Of a DNA stretch of 64,000 bases, positions 8,738 to 18,617 are shown one piece after another. Source of the stretch: Pelagisphaera sp964404745 (GTDB taxonomy: Bacteria; Verrucomicrobiota; Verrucomicrobiia; Opitutales; Opitutaceae); contig CAYOLG010000021.1 in the NCBI GenBank assembly GCA_964404745.1, forward strand, positions 20,491 to 84,490. The letters are read 5' to 3'. Under the pieces are notes generated by a model. The model was not told the origin of the DNA. It searched no databases and saw only the letters and a list, made by a program, of their open reading frames with translations. The first letter of the stretch is position 1. Each line of letters starts with the position of its first letter. The translations under genes were made by a program, and so were the position numbers.

Positions 8738-8798
8738 TAGAACAGGCTTCCAGCCTGTTGTTCATGAGCTGCAAACAGGCAAGACGCCTATTCTACTT
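8738..8798. repeat. GTAG-type palindromic repeat, copy 3
   Basis: Contains AACAGGCTTCCAGCCTGTT on the left and a degraded right arm ending GCCTATTCTAC. The left outer GTAG has decayed to TTAG. Located immediately after the stop of the lipoprotein gene and before the convergent end of the DUF1552 gene. Confidence 0.7.
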
Positions 8799-8851
8799 TT
8801 AAAGCGACCAGCTCGGCTTACGCCACCGAAGCGTAAAGGCAGGGGTCGATC

Positions 8852-10198
8852 TCAGACGTACAATTCCGACAAATCGCCCGTACTATCAGAGAAACCCGTA
8901 TCGGAAATACCCATACGGTTGAGCATGGTGAAGAGAAGATCCGACATAGGCATATCTTCCCCATTTTTCTCGTAGGTCAGATACCGGTTGTGCTTGAAGC
9001 CCATATTGTTGCCACCCGCGAAAATTAGCGGGTAGTTGTAGTTCTTATGCGTCCGGCTGTTAGACGTGCCCATCAGCACCATGGTATTGTCTAGTAGGCT
9101 GCAATCCCCTTCTGGGGTATCCGCCATTTTCTGGAGGAAGCGGGCTAGGTTCTCAACCAGGCAGACATTCCATTTACCCTGTCTGATAAATCCGCCAGGC
9201 TTACCAGCTCCATGGGCCAATTCATGCTGGGTGCCGAGCCCCAAAGCCTTTGAAAACTGGTTGGAAGTGCTGCCATTCATGGCCCCCAACATGTAAGTGA
9301 CTACGCGCGTCGAATCCGTGCGAAAGGCCAGATACATCAAGTCATACATAGTCTCCATGTATTCTAGCGGCGCTTCTTGGGTTACCTCGAGGTTGAGATC
9401 AGATGCATCGACATCCGGTTTGGGAATGTCTAGCCACTGTTGACTACGGACTACTCGCTGCTCGATATCGCGGACAGAGGACAGGTATTCGTCGTATTTT
9501 TCCTGGTCGCTCTTGCCCAAGCGATTCCGCAGGGTCTTGGATTGATCCATAACCCGGTCCAGCAAGCTGGACTCGGTTTTCAGGCGCCGACGCTGCTCGG
9601 CCAAGCTGCCCCCATCAACCCCGAAGAGGCGGTCGAAAATCAATTGGGGCTTGTCCAGTCCAGGAATCGGCTGTCCGGAAGCCGTGAAGGAAAGCGTTTT
9701 AGAACGAGTCGGCATGCCAATGCCCCCATCGCTAGAAAGGGCCAGGGAGGCGTAGCGGGTCTGATCCCCTATCTTGGCCGCCGCTATTTGGTCGAAAGAA
9801 ATGGTATTCTTGAAATTGGCCCCGCTGAAATCCGCGCCGGTCAGGAAAATGTCCCCAGTATCGTGACCGCCAATCTTGCGTCCGGTTGGGTGAGAAAGCC
9901 CACCAATAACCGTAGTGTGATCGCGCAACGGCTCCAATGACTTCAAAACATTGGTGTAGCGAAAGCCGTCACCCTCCCGCACAGGAAACCATCCCCATTC
10001 ACGATCTTCATGGTCTTCTGAGGGCACGCTGGCTCCATAGGGAAAGTGGATGGCGCACATGCGCTTGGGCAGAGCTACGGACGAGCTTGTAGCCGCTCGA
10101 GCGGGCGAACGCATGCAATCCAGAAAGGGCAATCCCAGGGCTACTCCAGTCCCCTTGAGAAAAGTTCTACGATCCATATGCCATGATTTGTCTGCCAT
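8852..10198 (-). CDS. DUF1552 domain protein with Tat signal
   Basis: 448 residues. The N-terminus carries a twin-arginine signal (DRRTFLKGTGVALGLPFLD), and the rest matches DUF1552, a family largely confined to Planctomycetota, Verrucomicrobiota and relatives and related in fold to alkaline-phosphatase-like/sulfatase proteins (DUF1501 kin). The activity is not established. It follows the DUF1592 gene by 18 bp on the same strand, which is the standard arrangement of this pair. The mature protein is expected in the periplasm, possibly together with the haem-binding partner. The start at 10198 or at the ATG seven codons later (before RRTFLKG) are both possible. Confidence 0.88.
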   Translation of the reverse strand: MADKSWHMDRRTFLKGTGVALGLPFLDCMRSPARAATSSSVALPKRMCAIHFPYGASVPSEDHEDREWGWFPVREGDGFRYTNVLKSLEPLRDHTTVIGGLSHPTGRKIGGHDTGDIFLTGADFSGANFKNTISFDQIAAAKIGDQTRYASLALSSDGGIGMPTRSKTLSFTASGQPIPGLDKPQLIFDRLFGVDGGSLAEQRRRLKTESSLLDRVMDQSKTLRNRLGKSDQEKYDEYLSSVRDIEQRVVRSQQWLDIPKPDVDASDLNLEVTQEAPLEYMETMYDLMYLAFRTDSTRVVTYMLGAMNGSTSNQFSKALGLGTQHELAHGAGKPGGFIRQGKWNVCLVENLARFLQKMADTPEGDCSLLDNTMVLMGTSNSRTHKNYNYPLIFAGGNNMGFKHNRYLTYEKNGEDMPMSDLLFTMLNRMGISDTGFSDSTGDLSELYV

Positions 10199-10216
10199 TT
10201 GATTGCCCTCCTATGC

Positions 10217-12670
10217 TTATCGGGTAAGAAACAGATCGGATAATACGATAGATTCGATCAATTTATCCAGTCGATAATCCCGTTTTTCGAATTGGCCAGT
10301 TAACTGTTCTATAGTCGGTTCGTCGGAAAATTCAAGGGTTCTTCCTAATCCGTAGGAAGTCAATTTCGCTACCATAGCCCTGGCGAAATCGCGCCGCCGG
10401 GTCTCCAGCAAGTAGTCTTTTAAGGATTGGCCCCCTTGAATTTCAAACCCATCAGGCATCACATCCGATATTTCCACAGGGGCGTAAAACTCCTCGGTTC
10501 GGGCCCCGCCTTTCTCTTTGGCCATAAGGCGCAGGGACTTTGTACGGTGTAGACCGATAGCGTCAAATTCTTCGAGAGGGATCCCCCAAGGGTCGATCTT
10601 CTTGTGGCAGTTGTTGCAGCTTTCCTGTTGGCGGTGAATGGCTAGCTGCTCCTTCAAAGGCATTTCGGCGAAGCCTGGGGTTTCCGGATCGAGGTCCGGC
10701 ACCATGGCGGGGGGAGGCGGTGGCGGATCATCGAGAATGCGCTCCATTATCCAAACCGCCCTGTTGATGGGATGAGAATCTTCGCCCGTGGAATTGCCGA
10801 CGAGCATGCTTCCTTGAGTAATCAGGCCCCCTCTTTGGGAATCCGCTGGCAGAAAGGCTCGCTGCATGGAGGATCCGACCACTCCATCGATACCGTAGTG
10901 CTTGGCTAATCGCTCATTTAGCATGGAAAAGTCCGAATCCAGGAAATTCAAAGCCGACAGATCGTTCCGCAAAATCTCGGCGAAGAAAGCCTCCGTTTCT
11001 CGCCGCATATCGGCGATGGCCCGCTCATTGAAATCTGGATAAAATTGGGGATTGATTGCTACTCGATCCAAGGCTCCCAGATCGAGCCATTGCTCGGTGA
11101 AGCGTTGGACAAATCGCTCCGACTTCGGGTCCTCGAGCATTCTCTGAACCTGCTTACTCAAATTCCGGCCCTTTAGCAGGCGTCCCTTTTCAGCGATTTG
11201 GAGCAACCCCTCATCGGGCATCGTGCTCCAAAGGAAATAGGACAGCCGAGAGGCCACTTCAAAATCGGTCAACGCGCGAGCCCCAAGGTTTTCGTCTGAA
11301 GGTTCCACCAAGTAGAGGAACTGGGGAGAGATCAAAGCCATGGCCAAGGCTTCCTTGATTGCTCCCGTAAAAGACGAATACTCGTCCCGGATCTCCTCAA
11401 AAAACTGCAAGGGCTGCTGCAATTCTGCAGGCGTAGCGGGACGGCGATACGCCCGCCGAAGAAAGCGCCGCAAGACCTCCTCAGCATAAGCCGACTCGTC
11501 TTCAGGAACGTTTAGACCTTCAAACAAGATCCGCGAATGGTGCTCGGGTGGCCAAACCGCATAGTCGGGAGCAATGAATTCTATCGACTCCACTACTAGC
11601 CACGGCTGGCTAGGATCGGGATCGTTCAACTCCCGCTCTTGCTCATTGAGCCTGAGATCCAGTATATCAATTTTGTCCGAACCATCGTCGTAGACGTTCT
11701 GCACCGTGATCATTAGGCCTGGAAAATTGGAGGGCGTCGCCAAAACTTTTTCAAATCGATCAAGCTGCCCTCTGAATTGGTAAACACCGGGCGAGTCCTC
11801 CGTATCCAGAACGTCAATATCCTCGCCAATTTGCCCGCCGGGAATGTAGGTGTCCGCCCGAATCCCGACCCGGACCCGCATGCGCGGCGGGCCTTTGCCT
11901 TCTGGAATAACCGCATGAGCCTTAACTCGTATGGTCACTGGCCCCTTAACCGGGTACTCCATCATTCGTGTCATGAAGGCGTTGCCTGGCTGGATCTTGT
12001 TGGTATGGGTCTTCTCGACTTTCGCGTCCCAGCGGCGGTCGACGTTGCAGGTTCCGTAGTGATAAAACCGCTCCGGTTGCGGACCATCGACCAAGGCCAC
12101 ATCCAAGCCCATTCGAGCCGCCTTCAGATAGTACTCCAGCTGCATCCCGGACATCCCCATGATAGATCCGTCATTCTCGAAACCGCCACGCGGAGCCGTT
12201 TCCGGGGGCAAGTCGTTGGCGTAGTCCAGCTCGATTCCAAGCAAGTCCGTCAGCGTGTTCTGGTACTCGTATCGGGTCAAACGACGTATGACGCCTCGAC
12301 CGCCCGTCTCACGCTTGACCGCCGTGGCGTACTCGAACTCGGCCGTGATCCAGTCGATCATCAATTGCCGCTCTCTATTGCTGGGCTGATCGTCCTCTTC
12401 TGGCGGCATATCGCCAAGAATGAGCACGTCGTGCATATCGTGCCAGGTCTCTCCATCCCGCCCACTGACCAAATCCCGATTCAGGGTATCTATCCGCACC
12501 CCGCTTTCCTGCTCATCAGGTCCATGACAAGAAAAGCAATATTTTTCGAAGAGCGGACCCACGCTATCCTCGTACGAAAAACGTTCTGAACTTCCCTCCG
12601 AGAGAGAGGAGAACCGAACTGCCGCTAATAGCAGACAACCAGAGGATAATTTTCGATGGCCTCGAAACAT
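10217..12670 (-). CDS. DUF1592 multi-domain protein with cytochrome c-like motifs
   Basis: 817 residues, exported. After the signal comes a planctomycete cytochrome c-like segment with CFSCH ('EKYCFSCHGPDE', about 44-55), then the ordered DUF1587, DUF1595, DUF1592, DUF1588 and DUF1585 blocks typical of this family. A second CxxCH, 'ESCNNCHKKIDPWG', lies in the DUF1588 part and is followed by the conserved 'GIPLEEFDAIG'. The two CxxCH sites suggest covalent haem and an electron-transfer or oxidative role in the periplasm, but no member has a settled function that I can cite. First gene of a two-gene operon with DUF1552. Confidence 0.9.
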   Translation of the reverse strand: MFRGHRKLSSGCLLLAAVRFSSLSEGSSERFSYEDSVGPLFEKYCFSCHGPDEQESGVRIDTLNRDLVSGRDGETWHDMHDVLILGDMPPEEDDQPSNRERQLMIDWITAEFEYATAVKRETGGRGVIRRLTRYEYQNTLTDLLGIELDYANDLPPETAPRGGFENDGSIMGMSGMQLEYYLKAARMGLDVALVDGPQPERFYHYGTCNVDRRWDAKVEKTHTNKIQPGNAFMTRMMEYPVKGPVTIRVKAHAVIPEGKGPPRMRVRVGIRADTYIPGGQIGEDIDVLDTEDSPGVYQFRGQLDRFEKVLATPSNFPGLMITVQNVYDDGSDKIDILDLRLNEQERELNDPDPSQPWLVVESIEFIAPDYAVWPPEHHSRILFEGLNVPEDESAYAEEVLRRFLRRAYRRPATPAELQQPLQFFEEIRDEYSSFTGAIKEALAMALISPQFLYLVEPSDENLGARALTDFEVASRLSYFLWSTMPDEGLLQIAEKGRLLKGRNLSKQVQRMLEDPKSERFVQRFTEQWLDLGALDRVAINPQFYPDFNERAIADMRRETEAFFAEILRNDLSALNFLDSDFSMLNERLAKHYGIDGVVGSSMQRAFLPADSQRGGLITQGSMLVGNSTGEDSHPINRAVWIMERILDDPPPPPPAMVPDLDPETPGFAEMPLKEQLAIHRQQESCNNCHKKIDPWGIPLEEFDAIGLHRTKSLRLMAKEKGGARTEEFYAPVEISDVMPDGFEIQGGQSLKDYLLETRRRDFARAMVAKLTSYGLGRTLEFSDEPTIEQLTGQFEKRDYRLDKLIESIVLSDLFLTR

Positions 12671-12869
12671 AGAACTTTTAACGGGAATCGGTCCACGAGA
12701 TGAAGGAAACCAATACGACGAATTTAACCCATTTCAAATAGTTTTGGACAAAAACCGAATCGTCACCGCTCTCGTTCATGCGCTTTCGCTAGGATGTTCC
12801 GCTCCGCAGAACAAATAGGATAGCTCTTCCTTGTAAAGGCATCGGCATCGGCTAAACTCGTTTACATCG

Positions 12870-12942
12870 TCGGAAGCTCGCTTGCGAGCGAATCAAACTG
12901 GGTCCATTCCAGTGGGACAAACGCTCGCACGCGAGCTTCTGA
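12870..12942. repeat. Nested inverted repeat, family 3
   Basis: Outer arms TCGGAAGCTCGCTTGCGAGC and its near reverse complement (CGCTCGCACGCGAGCTTCTGA) agree at about 19 of 21 positions, and an inner ACTGG/CCAGT stem lies between them. The same AGCTCGCTTGCGAGC core recurs at 18499-18530. The remaining ~420 bp of the 12671-13166 gap show no recognisable gene. Confidence 0.7.
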
Positions 12943-13166
12943 CAACCGAAACCACTTCTCCTCGAGCTTAAGTTGACGCCAATGCACGACTGCGGGAACG
13001 CCAATTAGGTTTTAGCGGCCTTAGATAAAAGCCTTAATTCCAGCCCGAATGGATCCTTGATGACTCGACCAGTGAGGGGACTCCCAGTCTCGCGAAAACG
13101 GGACGGTGATAAAATCCGCGTTCCCGCAATCCGACGCGTTCCCCAAGAAACAGCTCTCTCGTTGGC

Positions 13167-14783
13167 TTAGCTACCCGAATCTTCGTAGCCCTGAATTGCT
13201 GGCAGCGTTAGTGTTGTGCAATGAATGGCTCCCAGCTTATTCGTCATGACATCGGCGTTAATCCAATGAATACCCGCATCCGGCACAGCTTGCTTGTAAA
13301 TGCTCTCAACGCGTCGTTCGACAGCCTCGATAGCCTCTTTTGTTTCAGATGCCCTAGGCGCGTAACTTGGGATTATAAACGCCTTTTTCCCGGATTCATT
13401 CACGATTTGCAGGCTATTCAAATAGGAGCGATAGACGGTTTTCGTATCGGAACTGGTATCGATCAATGTGGATAGATCATCTTCGAAGTAGAGCTGACAA
13501 GCAGCGTCCAAATCATCATCGCCGCTCAAATCCATCGACCTCCCAAAACGTTTGTCCAGATGCTCTCTTACCTTTTTGCGCACGACTCCCTTCTGAGGAT
13601 CGTTTTTGCTTAAACGATAGTAGCGGAGGTAGCTGATCCCAATCTCCGAGCATACTTCGGCGAAAATTTGAGCGCTTAGCCGGGCCTTGACGAACTCAAC
13701 GTCTTCCTCGACAACGGGCAGCAAGGGGACTTTCAAGATCTTCAAATGGGGCAAGTGGCGCCGTATGTATGTTTCGTTGGCCTCGATGACGCCAGCGACC
13801 TCTCCCGCCAGGCGTTTGTAGAAAGCAGTAGTAGGCCCGAATGTCTCGATAGGATCCGCCAATAGGATCGTGTCATCGCCCACCAGCTTGACGTGCATGT
13901 CCAAGTGCTTGGGATTAATTCCGGGAAGAGCATTGAGCACATGCAATTCCTTGGCTCCGTAATAGGTCTCGAAAACGCTTTTCAAACTCTGCAGCGACCC
14001 CCCATTTTCTGTGAGCGTATCCTCCGATATCATTACTAAACCGTTCCGATCGGCAATAAAATCGCCCCCCTGCAGATGTAACGGAGGCCTAACGACATCG
14101 CATTTGTACTGATAGCGCTGACGGATATGCTTTCCTAGGTACATCGGGATGACTTCCTCGTTTCGCATGGAAATCCGAAACATTTCAAATCCTTCGAGAT
14201 CCTGGTCTAAATCCGCTGACTCAATATCTTTGGGAGCGTCCATCCACGCTTCGATTTCGGGTCTCAGAGATCGATAGATATTATCGAACAATAGTAAACC
14301 GCCTGCCTGATCGTGAGCAAAAATAGGCCCGCAGTCCCTTATCCAATAGTTGTTGGAGGCCGTCTTCTGGAACCGCACTCGACTCAAGATAGATTCCGGT
14401 ATCCCCCCTTCCCGCAAGCGTTTCAAGAAGAGGTCCACATATTTTTCCTCGAGCGCGTTGTGCAAGACCACGATGTCTAGATACTTCCCTCCGACGCTAA
14501 TTAGCGAGCCGTAGTAGGAAAACTCTTGGGGCTGCTGCAAAACGGATTTGAGCGGCAGCGAAATAACCAACGCTTTTTGCGGCTCCCACTCGGCTATCAG
14601 TCGCCCCACCAGCAAAGGCTTTGTCAAAGCTGTGCTAGGATAAAAGAATTGCGGAAGCGATTCCTTGAGCTCCGCGACGAATTCCGTCCATTCAGGATCG
14701 GAGTTTCGAACGTCCGAAACACCGGATCCAGAAAGGCAACCTATTGACCAGCAGAGGAATAGGAGAAGAGAAGAACCCCTCAT
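13167..14783 (-). CDS. Agmatine deiminase / peptidyl-arginine deiminase-like protein, enlarged
   Basis: 538 residues with a hydrophobic leader (SLLLFLCWSIGC; possible lipoprotein). Guanidino-group-modifying (pentein) signatures are present: NNYWIRDCGPIF with Asp150, HLQGGDF near 237, His293-x-Asp295 and a C-terminal 'GAIHCTT' with the likely nucleophile Cys522. These fit the PAD_porph family (agmatine deiminase and Porphyromonas-type peptidyl-arginine deiminase), which hydrolyses guanidino groups to ureido groups plus ammonia. The protein is much longer than the usual ~350-380 residues because ~170 extra residues lie between the His/Asp pair and the Cys. The export signal argues against agmatine metabolism in the cytosol; the substrate is unknown. 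Confidence 0.72.
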   Translation of the reverse strand: MRGSSLLLFLCWSIGCLSGSGVSDVRNSDPEWTEFVAELKESLPQFFYPSTALTKPLLVGRLIAEWEPQKALVISLPLKSVLQQPQEFSYYGSLISVGGKYLDIVVLHNALEEKYVDLFLKRLREGGIPESILSRVRFQKTASNNYWIRDCGPIFAHDQAGGLLLFDNIYRSLRPEIEAWMDAPKDIESADLDQDLEGFEMFRISMRNEEVIPMYLGKHIRQRYQYKCDVVRPPLHLQGGDFIADRNGLVMISEDTLTENGGSLQSLKSVFETYYGAKELHVLNALPGINPKHLDMHVKLVGDDTILLADPIETFGPTTAFYKRLAGEVAGVIEANETYIRRHLPHLKILKVPLLPVVEEDVEFVKARLSAQIFAEVCSEIGISYLRYYRLSKNDPQKGVVRKKVREHLDKRFGRSMDLSGDDDLDAACQLYFEDDLSTLIDTSSDTKTVYRSYLNSLQIVNESGKKAFIIPSYAPRASETKEAIEAVERRVESIYKQAVPDAGIHWINADVMTNKLGAIHCTTLTLPAIQGYEDSGS

Positions 14784-14880
14784 TAATACGCTATTGAATG
14801 AATCTGCTTATTAGGTAACGCCAAAAAACCCAGGTTGGACACGCATGTGGGCAAATTTTGAAAAAAAGTGGCTGGCTGCG

Positions 14881-16311
14881 CTACTCTAACTCCGCTCGTT
14901 CCGCGGAAAAAACGTCGCCTGTAGGTTTTGCCGGCAGCTCACTCTGCCAGAATCGAATATTGTCTAGCAACTCAGCAACCACTTCGGGACGCGAATTTTT
15001 CAAATCGTTTCTCTCCATTGGGTCCTTAACGAGATCATATAACTCGAAAAAGCTCAGATCCTTGTTCGCTAGCAGCTTCCAATTCTGGCTAACGATAGCA
15101 TAGGAAACCCAATGAAATGGGCGATCCTTGAGAATCGGCCAAGCCGAAGCCATTTTCCAATACAGCGGCTTTTCCCGAACCGGCGAAGGCGTCCCCAGCA
15201 GCGTATCCACTTGACTAACACCGTCGGGTCGATAGCCACTGGGCAGTTGCACCCCGGCGATTTCGCAGAAGGTGGGTAGCAGGTCGACAGCCGAGATCAA
15301 AGAATTCGCATCTACCCGGCCAGCCGCGATTTTGCCTGGCCAGCGGGCTATAAAAGGCACGCCGATACCCCCCTCAAATAAGGCCGCTTTGTATCCTTTG
15401 CGCCCTCCAGTGATTCCCTTAGCCGCTGCGATGTTATAGCCCGCCCCGGTCGCCGTATCATGCATCAAGCCGAGTTCCGCGCCTCGCGAATCTCTGGCGG
15501 GCCCGTTGTCGGAACTGAAAATAACCAGCGTGTTATCCGCTATATCCAAACGATCCAAGGCGTCGAGCACCTCGCCGATCCGATCGTCCGCGTGCGATAA
15601 AACCGATGCGTAGATATTATCCTTCTCGGGAAGATCCTGAAAGCGCCAGCGGTACTTGGGCACGGTGTGAAATGGCGTATGCGGCTCGTGCAGCCAAAGA
15701 TTCACGAAGAACGGCTTTCCGGCTTCCACGCTCTTCTCAATAAAGGCAACCGTATGCTCCGAATCTTCGTGAACCGGCATTTGCTCCCCAGCGCAATTGA
15801 AGGCGCCGTATTCGTCGTAACCATACTCGCTAGGCAAGGGAGAGTCGGGAATCATATTGTTGGCCAAGTGCCATTTGCCATAGTGGGCAGTCGCATAGCC
15901 ACTCTCTTGAAGCATCCTTGAAAGCAGCGGGGCGTTCGGGCTCAGCCAGTCCGGCATATTGCGCTTGGCATTGCTGGGCACCCATGCAAAGTGGCCATCG
16001 ATATTGTAGCGAGCGGGGAAATGTCCCGTCATCACAGCCGTCCGGCTAGGCGAACAAACCCCGCTGGCAACGGAGAATCGATAAAAATCGGTTCCTTCTT
16101 CAGCTAGCCGGTCAATATTGGGCGTCTTCACATAAGAATGCCCGTGGCAACTCAAGTCGCCCCAGCCCCAGTCATCAGCGAAAATAAAGAGGATATTGGG
16201 CCGTTCAGCCCGAACCACTCCGTAGATGCATACTAACAATACGATGGCCTTGACCCATGGTCTGGCGCCTATCCCAGTGGAAATTATGTTTTCTAATCTG
16301 CGCTTGTTCAT
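14881..16311 (-). CDS. Sulfatase (arylsulfatase type, S1 family), exported
   Basis: 476 residues. An N-terminal hydrophobic segment (about 20-34) acts as signal. The mature start RPNILFIFADDWGWGD holds the metal-binding Asp46-Asp47, and GVCSPSRTAVMTG contains the C-x-P-S-R site in which Cys86 is converted to formylglycine, so a formylglycine-generating enzyme (not in this window) is needed. 'YGKWHLANN' and 'FSSDNGPARDS' supply further active-site residues. The enzyme should remove sulfate esters from a carbohydrate or aryl compound in the periplasm or outside. It is divergent from the beta-helix protein at 16460, a likely functional partner. Confidence 0.92.
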   Translation of the reverse strand: MNKRRLENIISTGIGARPWVKAIVLLVCIYGVVRAERPNILFIFADDWGWGDLSCHGHSYVKTPNIDRLAEEGTDFYRFSVASGVCSPSRTAVMTGHFPARYNIDGHFAWVPSNAKRNMPDWLSPNAPLLSRMLQESGYATAHYGKWHLANNMIPDSPLPSEYGYDEYGAFNCAGEQMPVHEDSEHTVAFIEKSVEAGKPFFVNLWLHEPHTPFHTVPKYRWRFQDLPEKDNIYASVLSHADDRIGEVLDALDRLDIADNTLVIFSSDNGPARDSRGAELGLMHDTATGAGYNIAAAKGITGGRKGYKAALFEGGIGVPFIARWPGKIAAGRVDANSLISAVDLLPTFCEIAGVQLPSGYRPDGVSQVDTLLGTPSPVREKPLYWKMASAWPILKDRPFHWVSYAIVSQNWKLLANKDLSFFELYDLVKDPMERNDLKNSRPEVVAELLDNIRFWQSELPAKPTGDVFSAERAELE

Positions 16312-16459
16312 GACGGGGATGAAATTTCAGGCACCTATCATATTCGTTTCCAACCAATCGCCCATCCTTTTTTTACAGGATGCCTAAGAATAGGTCTTGG
16401 GTTGTTATGCTTATTGATCAAGACTCCAACGATAACAGAAAATCTTCCCCGAAACTTTT

Positions 16460-18400
16460 ATGAAAACAATTATCCCCGCTCTCTGTTTGGCTTCAATAAT
16501 CAGCGCTTCCGCATCCGCTCAAGAAGGCGTGAAACCGGGCAGGTTTATTGTCGAGCCCCCCACCCTGCAAAATCTGGGATTCGAATGGTACATCGATGGG
16601 GATGACAATCGTAACGCCACCGTCCAGGTCGAGTATCGGGTTGCTGGATCGGGAGGCAGCTGGAAACAGGGGATGCCCCTGCTTAGAATCGGGGATGAGC
16701 ATATCGAACGAGCAGGCATCGATTACACCACTCCACACATGTTCGCCGGGAGCATCTTGGACCTGGATGAGGGAACCGAGTATGAAGCCCGTTTTACCAT
16801 GGAAGATCCCGATGGGGTCCAGGGCGAAGCGATCAAAGTGGTCGCCGTTTCCACGCGCGCTGAGCCCAAGGCCTACCGCAAAGGCAGGGTCCGGCATGTA
16901 TATTCCCAATACTATACGGGCGAGAAGGAAGAGCCGAATTACCCGGGCCTCGTATCGGCTTACCACGGATCGGACAACACCAAAGGCGATTGGTACGTTG
17001 TAGGGGAAGATCCGGTACAGCCCGGAGATATCATCAAAATCCACGGAGGCCTCTACCAAGGGAACCTTCTCAACTATCCGGATTGGCACAATATTCCCTT
17101 CGATGGAACGTATTGGTTCACCCAGAAAGGCACTGCAGAGCGGCCGATCGTCATCGAAGCCGCCGGGGATGGCGAAGTCATCTTCGATGGAGCCGGAGCG
17201 GCTAATCTCTTCAACGTGATGGCTACCGATCATCACATTTTCCAGGGGCTCACTTTTCGTAACGTCGACCGGGTCTTTGAAGCCGGACGGAAACATCTAG
17301 CCGGAGCCAGCAATTTAACGGTACGGAATTGCCGCTTCGAAAATGTTGGAGAAGGCCTCCGTTCCGAGTACGCCGGTTCGAAAAATTTTCTCATTCAGGA
17401 CAATGTCATCATCGGTCGAGACGACCGCTATCGATTGTACGGATGGGCCGCCCACCGAGAGGGTTTAATTCCTTACGGTACCCATCTCTTGGATTCTTAC
17501 TACGGCATCAAGGTTTATGGATCCGGCCATGTCATTGCCCATAATTCCATCGCTTTCTTCCATGATTCCATCGGCATATCAACCTACGGCACTCCCGAAG
17601 ACGAACAGGAGCTAAAAGCGGTCTCTATCGATATCTACAACAACGACCTCCACTTGCAGGTCGACGATTTCGTTGAGGCGGATGGCGGGGTGCACAATAT
17701 TCGCGTCATGCGAAACCGCGGCATCAATGCGGCCGAGAATGGGATCAGCGCTCAACCCGTTTTTGGAGGACCTGCCTACTACATTCGCAACATCGTCTAC
17801 AATGTTCCCCTGGGAGGGGCTCTTAAGATTCACGGTGGCGTGCCCGGCCTGATGGTTTATCACAATACCTTCATCACGGAAAACAACACTGGAGCTCGGT
17901 ACCCGAACTCTAACTTCAGAAATAATTTGTTTTTGGGTACAGATGGACCGACCGTCGTGTCTTCGCTGCACCTGACCACGTCCTACTCGGTATCCGACTA
18001 CAATGGATACCGGCCTAACCGAGGTCCCAACAGTCCAGAAGAGCAATTTACTTGGCTAAACGCGGCGGGGGATTCCGTCGCGTTCAAATCGCTGAAGAGC
18101 TTTAGCCGAGCCAGTGGCGTGGAGAAAAATAGCCTAACCATTGATTTCGACGTTTTTGAAGATCTGCAAAAGCCGATTCACGCATTGGAAAGAGGTCTAC
18201 CCAGCCGGGTTTATCATGCAGTCGATCTCAATTTTAAATTGAATCCCAAGGGAAAGGCCGTGGATGCTGGAACCGCCATTCCCAACGTTAATGACGACTA
18301 TAACGGCAAAGGGCCTGATCTAGGAGCCCTCGAAATCGGAGCTCCCCCAGAAGTCTACGGAGCCCGCCACTTGGATCCAGATCAGGAGTTCTATCGGTAG
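16460..18400 (+). CDS. Exported right-handed beta-helix protein (polysaccharide lyase-like)
   Basis: 646 residues with a Sec signal (cleavage after ISASASA, about residue 21). Residues ~25-130 look like an Fn3-type beta-sandwich; from about 170 to 560 the sequence shows the regular asparagine-rich pattern of a parallel beta-helix ('NLTVRNCRFENVGEGLRSEY', 'FLIQDNVIIGRD', 'IYNNDLHLQVDDF'). The C-terminus has a 'DAGTAIPNVNDDYNGKGPDL..ALE' cap frequent in exported Verrucomicrobiota and Bacteroidota proteins. Beta-helix folds often bind or cleave acidic polysaccharides, but no catalytic residues can be assigned. Divergently transcribed from a sulfatase, which fits work on a sulfated glycan. Confidence 0.82.
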   Translation: MKTIIPALCLASIISASASAQEGVKPGRFIVEPPTLQNLGFEWYIDGDDNRNATVQVEYRVAGSGGSWKQGMPLLRIGDEHIERAGIDYTTPHMFAGSILDLDEGTEYEARFTMEDPDGVQGEAIKVVAVSTRAEPKAYRKGRVRHVYSQYYTGEKEEPNYPGLVSAYHGSDNTKGDWYVVGEDPVQPGDIIKIHGGLYQGNLLNYPDWHNIPFDGTYWFTQKGTAERPIVIEAAGDGEVIFDGAGAANLFNVMATDHHIFQGLTFRNVDRVFEAGRKHLAGASNLTVRNCRFENVGEGLRSEYAGSKNFLIQDNVIIGRDDRYRLYGWAAHREGLIPYGTHLLDSYYGIKVYGSGHVIAHNSIAFFHDSIGISTYGTPEDEQELKAVSIDIYNNDLHLQVDDFVEADGGVHNIRVMRNRGINAAENGISAQPVFGGPAYYIRNIVYNVPLGGALKIHGGVPGLMVYHNTFITENNTGARYPNSNFRNNLFLGTDGPTVVSSLHLTTSYSVSDYNGYRPNRGPNSPEEQFTWLNAAGDSVAFKSLKSFSRASGVEKNSLTIDFDVFEDLQKPIHALERGLPSRVYHAVDLNFKLNPKGKAVDAGTAIPNVNDDYNGKGPDLGALEIGAPPEVYGARHLDPDQEFYR

Positions 18401-18498
18401 GTAATGGCTCTGCAAACCTCTCAACATTCAAGCTAGCGAACGATCCCACTCTTTCGTCCAACAGTTGCGCAAACGCGTCAACTTAAGTCGTTTGCATT

Positions 18499-18530
18499 GT
18501 AGGAAGATCGCTCGCAAGCGAGCTTCCTAC
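18499..18530. repeat. GTAG-bounded hairpin, family 3
   Basis: GTAGGAAGATCGCT and AGCGAGCTTCCTAC form a 13-14-bp stem with one mismatch and a 4-nt loop. It shares the GCTCGCTTGCGAGC core with the repeat at 12870 and is bounded by GTAG and CTAC like the REP-like family. Downstream of the beta-helix gene; it could also act as a transcript end. Confidence 0.75.
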
Positions 18531-18617
18531 ACCACCTAGTCAGCTTATTTAAGTTAAGTTAAAGCGTATGCGCCACGGCATGACTACGGCCGCGCAAAAG
18601 CCGAGCTCCCAAAAAAA

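Noticed and set aside
11777..12589. 270-codon plus-strand open frame inside the DUF1592 gene.
   Set aside because: Complement of a well-supported coding region with conserved domains; no ribosome-binding site or family match.
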